Origin: an uncultured Lachnospiraceae bacterium
Lineage (GTDB): Bacteria; Bacillota; Clostridia; Lachnospirales; Lachnospiraceae
Length of the DNA: 55,752 bases
Assembly (NCBI GenBank): GCA_910585635.1
Contig: CAJUFE010000027.1
Coordinates: forward strand, 1-55,752
Direction of reading: 5' to 3'
The notes beneath the pieces were generated by a model. That model worked only from the letters and a program-made list of their open reading frames with translations. It had not been told where the DNA came from and did not search any database. Positions 26,530 through 35,131 of the stretch are shown here, in pieces. The stretch's first letter is position 1, and every line of letters starts with the position of its first letter. The translations under genes and the position numbers were made by a program.

Positions 26530-27330
26530 TCAGATCTTAAGCAGATCCTCCAACCCTTCCAGGTCCAGCTCTTCCTCCTGTCCCTCTGCCTCCAATGCCT
26601 CGATCTGCATATCATCAAAGATATGCTCCTGGGTCAGATGGATCTTCCCGATCTTCATCAGCTCCAGCACAGCCAGAAAGGTCACCACCACCTCCAGCTT
26701 ATCCGCCCCGGCCTCCAGGGCCTCACGGAAGCTGAACCGCCGATGCTTTCGGGCATAGTCCAGAAGGGACAGCACCTTCTCCTCCAGGCTCACCGGCTCC
26801 TTCTGGATCGTCCCAAAGGAGCTCCTGACCCGGTCGATCTTATCCTCCTTCCGCTTCATGACCTGGTTAAAGACCGCCTGGAGCTTGGCCAAGGTGAGGC
26901 CATCCAAAAGCTTATCCAGATCCACCGCCGGTTCATACGCCGCCACCTCCGGCGGCAGGGTCGGAGGCTTAAAAAGCTGCTGGCCGGCCCCGTCCTCCAG
27001 CTGGGCCAGCTCCTGGGATATGTATCGGTACTTTTTATATTCCAGCAGGCGGGCCACCAGCTCCGCTCTCGGGTCCTCTGTCTCCTCTTCCCCCGCCTCT
27101 TCCTTGGGGAGGAGCATACGGGATTTGATGTCGATGAGAGTGGCGGCCATGACCAGGAAATCGCTGACCAGATCCAGATCCTCTTGATCCATCTGCCGCA
27201 CATGCTCCAGATACTGATCCGTGATCTCCACGATCGGGATATCGTAGATATCTACCTTATTTTTTTCGATCAGATGCAGCAGCAGGTCCAAAGGGCCTTC
27301 AAAATGCTCTAGCTTATATGAGATCTCCAT
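26530..27330 (-). CDS. scpA: Segregation and condensation protein ScpA
   Basis: A 266-residue kleisin that bridges SMC heads and binds ScpB. The start YKLEHFEGPLDLLLHLIEKNKVDIYDIPIVEIT is the classic ScpA N-terminus, and the C-terminal winged-helix part (FLAVLELMKIGKIHLTQE) is intact. An AAGGA site lies before the ATG. The upstream spacer to the phosphoesterase gene is filled with a 33-bp repeat. Confidence 0.95.
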   Translation of the reverse strand: MEISYKLEHFEGPLDLLLHLIEKNKVDIYDIPIVEITDQYLEHVRQMDQEDLDLVSDFLVMAATLIDIKSRMLLPKEEAGEEETEDPRAELVARLLEYKKYRYISQELAQLEDGAGQQLFKPPTLPPEVAAYEPAVDLDKLLDGLTLAKLQAVFNQVMKRKEDKIDRVRSSFGTIQKEPVSLEEKVLSLLDYARKHRRFSFREALEAGADKLEVVVTFLAVLELMKIGKIHLTQEHIFDDMQIEALEAEGQEEELDLEGLEDLLKI

Positions 27331-27373
27331 CGTTCCTTCTATCCTCTCTTCCTACCCGCATGTATCTGCCTTT

Positions 27374-27505
27374 CCCGCCCGGCACCGCCCCGTGCAGGTA
27401 GCCTCTCCCGCTGGACACCGCCCCATGCAGGCGGTCCCTCCCGCTGGACACCGCCCCGCGCAGGCGGTCTCTCCCGCTCGAGACTGTCCCATGCAGACGG
27501 CTCAT
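27374..27505. repeat. 33-bp tandem repeat between the phosphoesterase gene and scpA
   Basis: Four 33-bp units (27374, 27407, 27440, 27473; consensus begins CCCGCTGGACACCGCCCC). Because 33 is a multiple of three, two minus-strand frames stay open through it; neither has a ribosome binding site I can support. Confidence 0.85.
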
Positions 27506-27569
27506 GCCGGCCTGGCACGGACTTTTTCACATCCGCGCCAGCCGCAGCAGGACAGACCTTGCGGCCAGC

Positions 27570-28466
27570 CTATGCAAAAGCGCCCGGCACCAGCCGCACC
27601 ACCAGTACCTGGGGCAGATCGTTAAAGCGGATATCGATCGAATGGGTCCCCAGCCCACGTCCCACCAGCATCCTTTTCCCGTCCTTTTCAAAGCAGCCCG
27701 CGCACCAGGGGACAAAAAATTGATACTGGGGCGTCATGACCCCTCCAAGTCCCGGGATCCGGATCGTCCCGCCATGGAAATGCCCGGCCAGGGTCAGGTC
27801 CGCCCCCCACTGCCTGCACCGTTCAAAATACATGGGCGAGTGGATCAAAAGGAGCTGGAACCGGTCCGGATCTGGCGTCCCCAGCTTCCGGGCCAGATAC
27901 CCTTTTGGCATCTTTACAGGACGTTCCAGGAACAATTTTTTATAGTAAGAGCGGGACAGCTCCACCCCGGTGATATCCACCTCATCAAAGGGGACCGTCC
28001 GGTCGATCAACAGGCACACCCCCAGCTCCTCTGCCTTTTTGATCAGCTGGTCATAGCGGTCCCCATAAACTTCCCGCTCCCGATCCAGCCGTGATTCGTG
28101 GTTCCCCAGACTGTAAAAGACCGGTCCGATCCCTGCCAGCCCTTCCAGCAGCCGGAAGGTGGCATCCAGACCGCCCCTCCCCTTCTTGGCCACCATCAGA
28201 TCCCCTCCGATCAAGATCCCATCGGGCCGCTGCTCCCGCACTGCCTTTAAGAGCTCTGCACCCCCCGGTCCAAATTCCTGATCGTGGACATCGGTGATGA
28301 ACACCAGCTTCTTCTCCCTGCGGATCTTGGGAGAGGCCACTCTGCACGTCTCCACCACAAAATGCCCACGCTCATAGCGGGACCGCAGGATAAAGCCCAG
28401 CCCCGCCGCAGAGACCGCCATGAGCCCTGCCGCACCGAAAGACCTGTCCATCGCCATCTTCGCCAT
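27570..28466 (-). CDS. Calcineurin-like metallophosphoesterase, membrane-anchored
   Basis: 298 residues from the ATG at 28466, which follows GGAGG by 7 bp. A membrane segment with small residues lies near the start (residues about 7-27). The metallophosphatase motifs are in order: ITDVHDQEFG, IGGDLM, SLGNHES, an ILIHSP-like LLLIHSPMYF and AGHFHGGTIRIPG. It resembles YkuE/YaeI phosphodiesterases that act on lipids or cell-wall precursors. It lies between the DUF6062 gene and scpA. Substrate unknown. Confidence 0.85.
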   Translation of the reverse strand: MAKMAMDRSFGAAGLMAVSAAGLGFILRSRYERGHFVVETCRVASPKIRREKKLVFITDVHDQEFGPGGAELLKAVREQRPDGILIGGDLMVAKKGRGGLDATFRLLEGLAGIGPVFYSLGNHESRLDREREVYGDRYDQLIKKAEELGVCLLIDRTVPFDEVDITGVELSRSYYKKLFLERPVKMPKGYLARKLGTPDPDRFQLLLIHSPMYFERCRQWGADLTLAGHFHGGTIRIPGLGGVMTPQYQFFVPWCAGCFEKDGKRMLVGRGLGTHSIDIRFNDLPQVLVVRLVPGAFA

Positions 28467-28520
28467 CCCCCATCCTCCCCCTAAAGCTCTGCAGCTCATG
28501 GATCGTTTTTGCCTGTATGA

Positions 28521-29480
28521 TCACTTCTGTCGGAACACCGGGTCCGCCGGATAGCTCCCCACCAGCTTCTGCATGGTCCTGGGCACCGCATCCTTGGAAG
28601 TCTTCCAATCCGCGTCCCGGTTCCGGTGATCGAACTTATCGATGAACCAGTCGATATCCCCCTGGATCCTCTCCAGGTTTTCCTCCATCATCTGGTATAA
28701 AGCCGGGACCACCCTTTGCCGCTCCTTGTCGGAAGCCTGCTCCGTATACGCCCTCATGATATCGGCAAAATGGGGCAGGCAGAAGCCCTTGGAGCCTTTT
28801 AACCGGTCCAAAAACTCCGGTTCCGTCCGCATCAGATAGAGAAAGGTCTCCAGGATGTGCCCATAGGCCTCCTCAAACCGGCTGCAGACATAGCAGGTGC
28901 CGCCATAGCCCTGTGGGCCAGCCCCTCTGGAGACGGCAGCCCCAGCCAGTCCACGGTCCCCTCTGGGGGCGGCAGCCCCAGCCTGTCCGCGATCCCCTCC
29001 GGAGGCGGCAGCCCCGGCCTGTCCGCGATCCCCTCTGGAGGCAATAGCCCCAGCCTGTCCGCAGTCCTCTTCAAAAGTGGCAGCTCCTGCCTGCTCCCGG
29101 GACCGCCTCCGGTGCAGGGGGCTGCCTACCCCCGCTCCCTTCAAGATCTTCGAGACCCGGCTGCCCAGCCCTCTGGCCTCCTTCGCCTCTCCTATGGCTG
29201 TGACCGCCTGGGCATGGAACTGCCTGCGCACATATTCCAGCCGGGTCTTTAGGATCCAGGCATTTCCCAGGGAATTTCCATGATCATACATCATCTTCGT
29301 ATGATGGCGGCAAAAACCGGTCCGATCCGTCTCCTCCCGGATATCGCTCTCCATATAAGACGATCCTAGGGCAAAGCTGATCGCATCCTGCTCGATCTTG
29401 CGCTCCAGATAGCAGCAGGGGCACTCGTCTGCGGCATCCAGCGCGTCCATCACTTCCAATGTATATAGCTTCTCCTTCAT
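28521..29480 (-). CDS. DUF6062 family protein with repeat insertion
   Basis: A 319-residue cytoplasmic protein of the clostridial DUF6062 family. The N-terminus has the family's cysteine cluster (DECPCCYLERKIEQ) and GFCRRH-like GFCRHHTKMMY; a later Cys pair lies in YGGTCYVCSRFEE and a FCLPHF motif follows. The Cys/His pattern suggests metal binding, but no function is known. Between the two conserved halves, residues about 125-190, lies a Gly/Ala/Asp-rich insertion of five 12-residue units. First gene of the long minus-strand cluster, behind a clear promoter. Confidence 0.8.
   Translation of the reverse strand: MKEKLYTLEVMDALDAADECPCCYLERKIEQDAISFALGSSYMESDIREETDRTGFCRHHTKMMYDHGNSLGNAWILKTRLEYVRRQFHAQAVTAIGEAKEARGLGSRVSKILKGAGVGSPLHRRRSREQAGAATFEEDCGQAGAIASRGDRGQAGAAASGGDRGQAGAAAPRGDRGLAGAAVSRGAGPQGYGGTCYVCSRFEEAYGHILETFLYLMRTEPEFLDRLKGSKGFCLPHFADIMRAYTEQASDKERQRVVPALYQMMEENLERIQGDIDWFIDKFDHRNRDADWKTSKDAVPRTMQKLVGSYPADPVFRQK
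28922..29101. repeat. 36-bp tandem repeat inside the DUF6062 gene
   Basis: Five 36-bp units start at 28922, 28958, 28994, 29030 and 29066. They encode GQAGAAASGGDR-type blocks, in frame, at a spot between conserved family regions. Confidence 0.88.
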
Positions 29481-29522
29481 CTGTCCTGCTCCTCCTTAAG
29501 GGCCTGCCGGTCAGTTCTATCC

Positions 29523-29551
29523 ATTATACACGGATGGGGCTGGCTTGTAAA
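29523..29551 (-). promoter_or_regulatory. Promoter of the DUF6062-hflX cluster
   Basis: On the minus strand TTTACA (29546-29551) and TATAAT (29523-29528) are 17 bp apart, about 40 bp before the DUF6062 start. Confidence 0.75.
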
Positions 29552-29573
29552 GAAAGATCCGTCTATATACCAT

Positions 29574-29602
29574 TTGACGGCGCGAAAAAATCCCTGTATA
29601 AT
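29574..29602 (+). promoter_or_regulatory. Promoter of the glycogen debranching gene
   Basis: TTGACG (29574-29579) and TATAAT (29597-29602) are 17 bp apart. The leader is about 120 nt and contains short inverted repeats (GATCTT/AAGATC and GAAGGT/ACCTTC). It is divergent from, and lies just beside, the minus-strand promoter. Confidence 0.78.
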
Positions 29603-29724
29603 AAAGGACACGCTGCCCACCTCGGCGGGCGGCTGCACCCCAAACGCCTGCGCGATCTTTAGGCAAGATCGAAGGTCTTCTGCCAGGTACCTTCCACACT
29701 TCAAGCGATCAGGAGGAAAGCACG

Positions 29725-31875
29725 ATGAAGATCAACACCCCACCGATCCCCATCGAGGATCCATCATCGATCTCTCCTATGGGAGAGATAGCAGGTTTTC
29801 AGGTACGTCCAGGTTTTTTTGACATCAATGGCGCCATGGATATGGGGATCGGCGTGAACTTTACGATCCACACACACTATGGCACCCGCTGCGAGCTGCT
29901 GCTCTTCCATATCGTGGAGGACGAGCCCTACGCAGTCCTCCCCTTTCCGGAATCCTACCGGATCGGGGATGTCTATTCCATGTTGGTGTTCGGACTGAAC
30001 ATCAAAAATTTCGAATACGCTTACCGCATAGACGGCCCTTATCTGCCAGAGCAAGGGCTGGTCTTCGACAAGGACGCGCTCCTTTTAGACCCCTATGCCC
30101 GGGCTGTCACCGGTCAGAAATACTGGGGGATCACAAAAGAGCGCGCCTACCACGCCCGGGTAGTAAAGGACAGCTTTGACTGGGGCGCTATGCCCCAATC
30201 TAAGCGGGAGCTCAGCGACCTGGTGATCTATGAGCTCCACGTCCGCGGCTTTACCTGCCACCCCTCCTCCGGTGTCCGGCACCGTGGCACTTTCGCCGGC
30301 CTGATGGAGAAGATCCCCTACTTAAAGGAGCTGGGCATCAATGCCGTGGAGCTGATGCCGGTCTTCGAATTTGACGAGATGATGAACGCCCGAGAGGTGG
30401 ACGGCAAGCTGCTCTTAGATTACTGGGGCTACAATTCCGTAGGCTTCTTTGCCCCCAACACCAGCTATTCCTCCTCTGCCGAGCGGAACATGGAGGGTAA
30501 TGAGCTCAAGGAGCTGATCAAAGCCCTCCACGACAATGGGATCGAGGTCATCCTGGATGTGGTCTTTAACCACACCGCCGAGGGCAATGAAAAAGGCCCC
30601 ACCTTCTGCTTCAAGGGCCTGGATAACAAAGTCTATTACATGCTGACGCCCGATGGGAATTATTACAATTTCAGCGGCTGCGGCAACACCTTGAACTGCA
30701 ATCACCCCGTAGTCCACCAGCTGATCCTGGAATGCCTGCGCTACTGGACCATCAGCTACCGGGTAGACGGCTTCCGCTTTGACCTAGCCAGCATCCTAGG
30801 ACGGAATGAGGACGGTTCTCCTTTGAACAACCCGCCCCTCCTCAGGAGTCTGGCTTCCGATCCGATCTTAGCCAATGTCAAGCTGATCGCCGAGGCATGG
30901 GACGCCGGCGGCATGTACCAGGTAGGACGCTTCCCCGCCGCCAAACGGTGGGCCGAATGGAACGGGCGCTACCGGGACGCCCTGCGTGGGTTTTTAAAGG
31001 GCGATAACTGGGAGGCCTGGCCGGCGGCCTGGAGCATCTCCGGCTCCGGCGACCTTTACGGCGGGTTCGACCCGGATCATGCAGGCGATCACGTGGGGGA
31101 CTACGTGAGCGATTATGCAGGCTATAATTCCTGCATCAACTTCCTCACCTGCCACGACGGCTTCACCTTATACGACCTGTATTCTTACAACGAAAAGCAC
31201 AATGAGGCCAACGGCTGGAACAATACGGACGGCGCTGATGATAACCGGAGCTGGAACTGCGGCATCGAGGGCGACACGGACAATCAGGACGTGCTCTTCC
31301 TCCGCCACCGGATGATGCGGAACGCCTGTGCCGTGCTGATGTGCAGCCGGGGTACCCCCATGTTCCTGGCTGGAGACGAGTTCTGCAACACCCAGTACGG
31401 CAATAACAACAGCTATTGCCAGGACAATGAGATCTCCTGGCTGGATTGGAGCCTGCTGGAAAAGAACCATGACTTCTTCGAGTTCTTCCAGTTTATGATC
31501 GCCTTCCGCATGGCCCACCCGGTGATCCGCAAGCGGCTTCCGGACGCTGTCTGCGGTATGGAGCCTCTGCGCACCCACAATATCAATGCAGAGGAGCTAA
31601 ACATCCCCCGGGATGCCAGGACTTTGTCCGTCTGCTTTGCCGGCTATGACCGGGATAAGGGCCGGGACGATCTGGTCTATGTGTCCGTGAACACCTACTG
31701 GCAGAACGTCCACATCACCCTGCCCAAGATCAATGCCCACGGCAACTGGCACCTAGCGGTCAACACCTACGGCGACGGCCACGGCCGGTACTTCTACCCC
31801 GAAGGGCAGGAGATCCGGATCGACGGCGAGTTCGTCATGCGGCCCCGGTCGGTGGCGGTGTTCACGGTGCGGTGA
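29725..31875 (+). CDS. glgX: Glycogen debranching enzyme, GH13 isoamylase/GlgX type
   Basis: A 716-residue alpha-amylase-superfamily enzyme that cuts alpha-1,6 branches of glycogen. An N-terminal CBM48-like domain (residues 15-150) precedes the TIM barrel. The GH13 catalytic set is visible: nucleophile Asp353 in VDGFRFDLAS, acid/base Glu390 in AEAWDAGG and Asp478 in TCHDGFT. DVVFNHTAEG is region I. A C-terminal beta domain ends with MRPRSVAVFTV. An AGGAGG site lies before the ATG. The gene is alone on the plus strand with its own promoter and terminator; no other glycogen gene is in view. Confidence 0.93.
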   Translation: MKINTPPIPIEDPSSISPMGEIAGFQVRPGFFDINGAMDMGIGVNFTIHTHYGTRCELLLFHIVEDEPYAVLPFPESYRIGDVYSMLVFGLNIKNFEYAYRIDGPYLPEQGLVFDKDALLLDPYARAVTGQKYWGITKERAYHARVVKDSFDWGAMPQSKRELSDLVIYELHVRGFTCHPSSGVRHRGTFAGLMEKIPYLKELGINAVELMPVFEFDEMMNAREVDGKLLLDYWGYNSVGFFAPNTSYSSSAERNMEGNELKELIKALHDNGIEVILDVVFNHTAEGNEKGPTFCFKGLDNKVYYMLTPDGNYYNFSGCGNTLNCNHPVVHQLILECLRYWTISYRVDGFRFDLASILGRNEDGSPLNNPPLLRSLASDPILANVKLIAEAWDAGGMYQVGRFPAAKRWAEWNGRYRDALRGFLKGDNWEAWPAAWSISGSGDLYGGFDPDHAGDHVGDYVSDYAGYNSCINFLTCHDGFTLYDLYSYNEKHNEANGWNNTDGADDNRSWNCGIEGDTDNQDVLFLRHRMMRNACAVLMCSRGTPMFLAGDEFCNTQYGNNNSYCQDNEISWLDWSLLEKNHDFFEFFQFMIAFRMAHPVIRKRLPDAVCGMEPLRTHNINAEELNIPRDARTLSVCFAGYDRDKGRDDLVYVSVNTYWQNVHITLPKINAHGNWHLAVNTYGDGHGRYFYPEGQEIRIDGEFVMRPRSVAVFTVR

Positions 31876-31948
31876 CCGGGGCGTGACCGCAGACCTACCT
31901 CCTTGCGCCCGGCGGCGGGACTTTTCGTACAAAATATAAAACGTCAAA

Positions 31949-31986
31949 ACGCAGGTACCGTGATCACGCGGGCCTGCGTCTTTTTT
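31949..31986 (+). terminator. Terminator after glgX
   Basis: The stem ACGCAGG/CCTGCGT (31949-31955 and 31973-31979) is followed by CTTTTTT on the plus strand. On the minus strand a TTTTGA tail follows, so it may also serve the convergent gene. Confidence 0.78.
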
Positions 31987-32051
31987 AATGGCCTTTTCCT
32001 GAGATGATCTTTTCTTGAAGGCATCTTCTCTCGCGCTCTGTGGTCCATCCC

Positions 32052-33362
32052 TTAACTGGAAAGACGATAATGAGTATTCCTACTTTTTCCCTCCTGGACG
32101 ATCTGACCCTTCTCGACCATCTGCCTTAGTAACCGTCCACACGTTGTCTGACCGATCCCCAAGATCTGCTCCACATCCTTTCTTGTAAATGTACCCTGCT
32201 TTTGGGCCAGCGCGATCACATCCTCCTGTGCATCACCGGATCGCCGGTCAGCCTCCGATCCGCTCTGCTCCGTGTATACATTTAGATTCGGGAGGATGAT
32301 CTTAAATACATTGTCAGAGGTTTCCAGCTTCGGCACTTTTCCGGTCCCCCGATAAGCCTCCATGATCTTCTGTATCCCGGTCCCGTAAGCTTCGATCAGC
32401 TCCAGGCGGTAAAATACATTTGCCAGCTTTACATTCCGGCATACGGAGATCCCCATCAACACATCCTGCAGAGTGACGCCGCCCACAAGCCCCCCGATAG
32501 AAGTAAACTCGATCCGATCGGTGTAGATACTTATCAAAGCGCTGGCACGGAAGGCATATTCTCGATGTACCAACAGGTTCAAAAGGGCTTCTCTGACCGC
32601 CACCTCCGGATAATCTTTTTTATCGATACGACGCAGTTTTTGGAAGGTGGAGTGGGTCTGGTTCCGAAAGTCGATGTAGTCATAGACCTCCTCCATCTGC
32701 CGGAACAGAGAGCCGGAAAATTCTCTCCGGTCCTTATATTCATTTTGGGTAGTCCCGCCAAAGACCGCCACCTTGATCGTATGCACGCACTGGTCGGACA
32801 GGATGAGCCCTAGATTGGTATAAACCCCGTTACGGGTCATGATCCCAAGGGTCTTCATCTGCGCCTGTCCCAGCTGGACGTTTCTTTCAGAAAATTCCTT
32901 TTCAGCCGCTCCAAAGGTCAGATCCTGCTCAAGGGACCGCATTTCTTCAAAATGATCCCCATCGGTCTCTTTGATCATACGCCGGATCGCGGTATTCGTT
33001 GCCGGTACAGAGGAATATCCCTGGCGGACATAAACGCCCTCCGGGCGCAGCCCCTTCTTCGCGATATAATAGGGGCGCTCCGTTCCCTGCTGGATGTCTA
33101 CCGCGACGATCTGCTCCCCACCTTCGTTCAAGGTCTCATAATGCATAAACATCGTCAGATCCGGCTTGATCCCATCGCGGACCATATTGCTGACTTGCAA
33201 AGCCGCTCCGTCCGGGTCGTCTAACCCGACCACCGTCCCGTCATCACGTACGCCGATATACAATCTCCCACCCTCACTGTTTGCAAAAGCGACGATCTCC
33301 TTCTTTATATCGTCCACCACGATAGACTTCAATCCCACAGTCTCGCTTTCCTGGAAGATCAT
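32052..33362 (-). CDS. AlbA_2-type putative ATP-binding/DNA-binding protein
   Basis: 436 residues from the ATG at 33362, which follows a full AGGAGGTGATC site by a few bases. The N-terminus (ESETVGLKSIVVDDIKKEIVAFANSEGGRLYIGVRDDG) is the AlbA_2 or Schlafen-like domain; residues 130-350 contain a histidine-kinase-like fold region (REALLNLLVHREYAF, GTGIQKIMEAYRG). The C-terminus has a winged helix (GTFTRKDVEQILGIGQTTCGRLLRQMVEKG). Such proteins are common in mobile or defence-linked settings and are thought to act as regulators; the exact role is unknown. A repeat-containing promoter suggests self-regulation. Confidence 0.85.
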   Translation of the reverse strand: MIFQESETVGLKSIVVDDIKKEIVAFANSEGGRLYIGVRDDGTVVGLDDPDGAALQVSNMVRDGIKPDLTMFMHYETLNEGGEQIVAVDIQQGTERPYYIAKKGLRPEGVYVRQGYSSVPATNTAIRRMIKETDGDHFEEMRSLEQDLTFGAAEKEFSERNVQLGQAQMKTLGIMTRNGVYTNLGLILSDQCVHTIKVAVFGGTTQNEYKDRREFSGSLFRQMEEVYDYIDFRNQTHSTFQKLRRIDKKDYPEVAVREALLNLLVHREYAFRASALISIYTDRIEFTSIGGLVGGVTLQDVLMGISVCRNVKLANVFYRLELIEAYGTGIQKIMEAYRGTGKVPKLETSDNVFKIILPNLNVYTEQSGSEADRRSGDAQEDVIALAQKQGTFTRKDVEQILGIGQTTCGRLLRQMVEKGQIVQEGKSRNTHYRLSS

Positions 33363-33381
33363 TTGATCACCTCCTATGGGT

Positions 33382-33410
33382 ATTCTAACCTTTCTAACCA
33401 TTCTTGTCAA
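33382..33410 (-). promoter_or_regulatory. Promoter with tandem operator-like repeat before the AlbA_2 gene
   Basis: On the minus strand TTGACA (33405-33410) and TAGAAT (33382-33387) have 17-bp spacing. The spacer and -10 box carry two direct copies of GGTTAGAA, 9 bp apart. A repressor, perhaps the gene product itself, could bind there. Confidence 0.65.
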
Positions 33411-33489
33411 TCAGTGAGAGAAAATGAGTAGAAAAGATTGGGGGCAGTCACTTTAAGGTATAATTGAGGAAAGTAGAGATGCGGAGATG

Positions 33490-33508
33490 GGATAATAGGG
33501 GATTATCC
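33490..33508. promoter_or_regulatory. 7-bp inverted repeat in the divergent intergenic region
   Basis: GGATAAT (33490-33496) and ATTATCC (33502-33508) flank 5 bp. It lies between the AlbA_2 gene and the glycosyltransferase fragment. A protein binding site is possible; there is no T-tract. Confidence 0.35.
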
Positions 33509-33615
33509 TTGACAGCTATCATCCACAAAATGAGACATGGAACGGCACTGCCCGATATGAGGAAAGAATCCGGTATCAGATCCGCATAGCCAGAACCACA
33601 GATAAGGAGGATATC

Positions 33616-34062
33616 ATGAAAAAGATCAGTGTGATCATCCCGTGCTATAATATAGCACCTTGGATCGATCGGTGTATGGCTTCTATCGCAGTACAAACGA
33701 TAGGACTTGATGACCTGGAGGTCATCTGTATCGATGATGCTTCTACAGACGGTACCTGGGAGCATCTGCAAAGATGGGAAAGAAAATTTCCAGATCACAT
33801 ACTGCTGATCCGTCAGGATGTGAACCGGAGACAGGGAGCGGCTCGAAATCTGGGCCTGCAATATGCATCTGCTCCGTATATCGCTTTCGTAGATGGAGAT
33901 GATCAGCTGGAACCAGACTACTTTGAGCAGCTATATGCGCCAATAGCCCATCACACCCTCCGATCGGCGATCTACAGCCTTCCATTTCACCTCTCCACAC
34001 GCCTTAAGATCACATCGCTCATGATCTTTATCGCATTTTCCGGATACCCGATATCATCATAG
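33616..34062 (+). pseudogene. Family 2 glycosyltransferase, 3'-truncated
   Basis: The first 110 residues are a typical GT2 N-terminus: KKISVIIPCYNIAPWIDRCMASI, a CIDDASTDGT loop and FVDGDDQLEPDYFEQLY with the DxD-type metal site. After about 33960 the similarity stops and the frame runs into the antisense of the convergent gene. A normal GT2 enzyme has 250-350 residues, so this is a broken remnant. It has a strong AAGGAGG site before the ATG. The break abuts the convergent gene, which suggests a deletion or insertion joint here. Confidence 0.75.
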
Positions 34063-34685
34063 GGGATGGTATAGACCACCTTGTCCCCATCCAAAAACTC
34101 CAGCATATAGCGGTCCCTGCTTTTATCGATCCCGTCGTATACCCAGGTGGTCTTCCGTATAAACCGGTCGATGAGCGCATTTCTTGGGATAAGATATCGC
34201 ATCCCATCATGCTCGATGCTCAGCGTATCAAACGCCTTGGGGAAGTCTGGCTTAAAGGTCTGCTCTTTTGGTAGCGTGAGGTAATACTGCCCCTGCCGGC
34301 TAAACATAGTCCCCTCGGTCACACAGCCCTCGCACAGCCTTTTGACCAGATCCCCGTCATAGTATCTGACCAGCTCAGAGCCACTCCTCCTGAAGGATAT
34401 GGCCACTTTCCACGGATCGATCCCACACCACCTGCTCCTGTAGCCAAGATCCCAGTCTAAAAACATCGTATCGTTAAATGCCGTACAGCCTTTCCCGTGG
34501 AAAATAAACTGGATCCCGTCAAAGGCATATCCCATTTTCCTCGTTCTCGACCTGTGCGCCAGGAGGTCCCGCTTCGACCTTAAGCAGATATCCTCCGTCT
34601 CATTTAAGTGGGCCAGCAGTTTGTCACACACTGCATCGACACTGCTGACGTATCGCTCCATCGCTCTTTTAAATCCATCATCCAT
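33987..34685 (-). CDS. Conserved-looking protein of unknown function (232 aa)
   Basis: I do not recognise a family. The soluble protein is rich in aromatic and charged residues (DTMFLDWDLGYRSRWCGIDPWK, TWVYDGIDKSRDRYMLEFLDGDKVVYTIPYDD) with no membrane helix. The composition resembles cytoplasmic immunity proteins. It has its own promoter about 240 bp upstream. Its 3' end overlaps the truncated glycosyltransferase frame, so it probably came with the event that cut that gene. Confidence 0.6.
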   Translation of the reverse strand: MDDGFKRAMERYVSSVDAVCDKLLAHLNETEDICLRSKRDLLAHRSRTRKMGYAFDGIQFIFHGKGCTAFNDTMFLDWDLGYRSRWCGIDPWKVAISFRRSGSELVRYYDGDLVKRLCEGCVTEGTMFSRQGQYYLTLPKEQTFKPDFPKAFDTLSIEHDGMRYLIPRNALIDRFIRKTTWVYDGIDKSRDRYMLEFLDGDKVVYTIPYDDIGYPENAIKIMSDVILRRVER

Positions 34686-34697
34686 CCTTACGGCCTT

Positions 34698-34927
34698 TCA
34701 CACCAGAGCATCTCCCTCTAAACCTCCATGCGCCCGGCCAGCAGACGCACCACCACACAGAACAGCCTGGCGGGCGCATTTGGCTCTATGCTCTGCTCCG
34801 GTCGTTGCTAAACGTGTGCCACCAGCACACAGCAACCCTGAACGCAGGCCGCCTATCCGGCGGCAAAACTTCATAATAAGCACTTTCATGATCCTTTGCT
34901 GGAAAGATCTCAGATATAAATACTGAT
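34698..34927 (-). other. Long structured leader before the 232-aa gene
   Basis: The stretch between the promoter (34928-34956) and the gene at 34685 has no clear gene. It holds GC-rich inverted repeats, the best being TGCGCCC/GGGCGCA arms extended by CCAG/CTGG at about 34729-34781, plus overlapping small frames without ribosome binding sites. It could be a regulatory leader or a gene remnant. Confidence 0.4.
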
Positions 34928-34956
34928 AGTTTATCAACCTGATCATTACCTGTCAA
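34928..34956 (-). promoter_or_regulatory. Promoter upstream of the 232-aa gene
   Basis: On the minus strand TTGACA (34951-34956) and TAAACT (34928-34933) are 17 bp apart. Confidence 0.65.
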
Positions 34957-34995
34957 CATCTTTGTTTTCAAACGGGGGTGCTATGATCATCAATA

Positions 34996-35129
34996 GTAAC
35001 AGTTCAGGTAGGTCTGCGCGTTTGCCGCGCTGACCGTACGAAAGCGTGATGGCCGCAAGCATCCGGACCATCGCGTAGCGATCTTTAATGGCCGGATGCC
35101 GTAACAGTTCAGGGTATCTGAACTGTTAC
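34996..35129. mobile_element. MITE-like element with 12-bp inverted ends
   Basis: A 134-bp unit begins with GTAACAGTTCAG (34996-35007) and ends with CTGAACTGTTAC (35118-35129). A second internal copy of GTAACAGTTCAG at 35101-35112 forms a tight hairpin with the right end. The inside holds nested hairpins (GCGCG/CGCGC; ATCGC/GCGAT; GCATCCGG/CCGGATGC). No coding potential. It lies 2 bp from the MATE stop codon. The structure is that of a MITE or REP-type repeat; no second copy is in this window. Confidence 0.6.
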
Positions 35130-35131
35130 CA

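Noticed and set aside
27314..27530. Two minus-strand frames of 63 codons through the 33-bp repeat
   Set aside because: They stay open only because the repeat length is a multiple of three; no start signal.
34786..34971. 61-codon minus-strand frame MKTKMLTGNDQ...
   Set aside because: It overlaps the promoter of the downstream gene and has no ribosome site; kept only as part of the structured leader.
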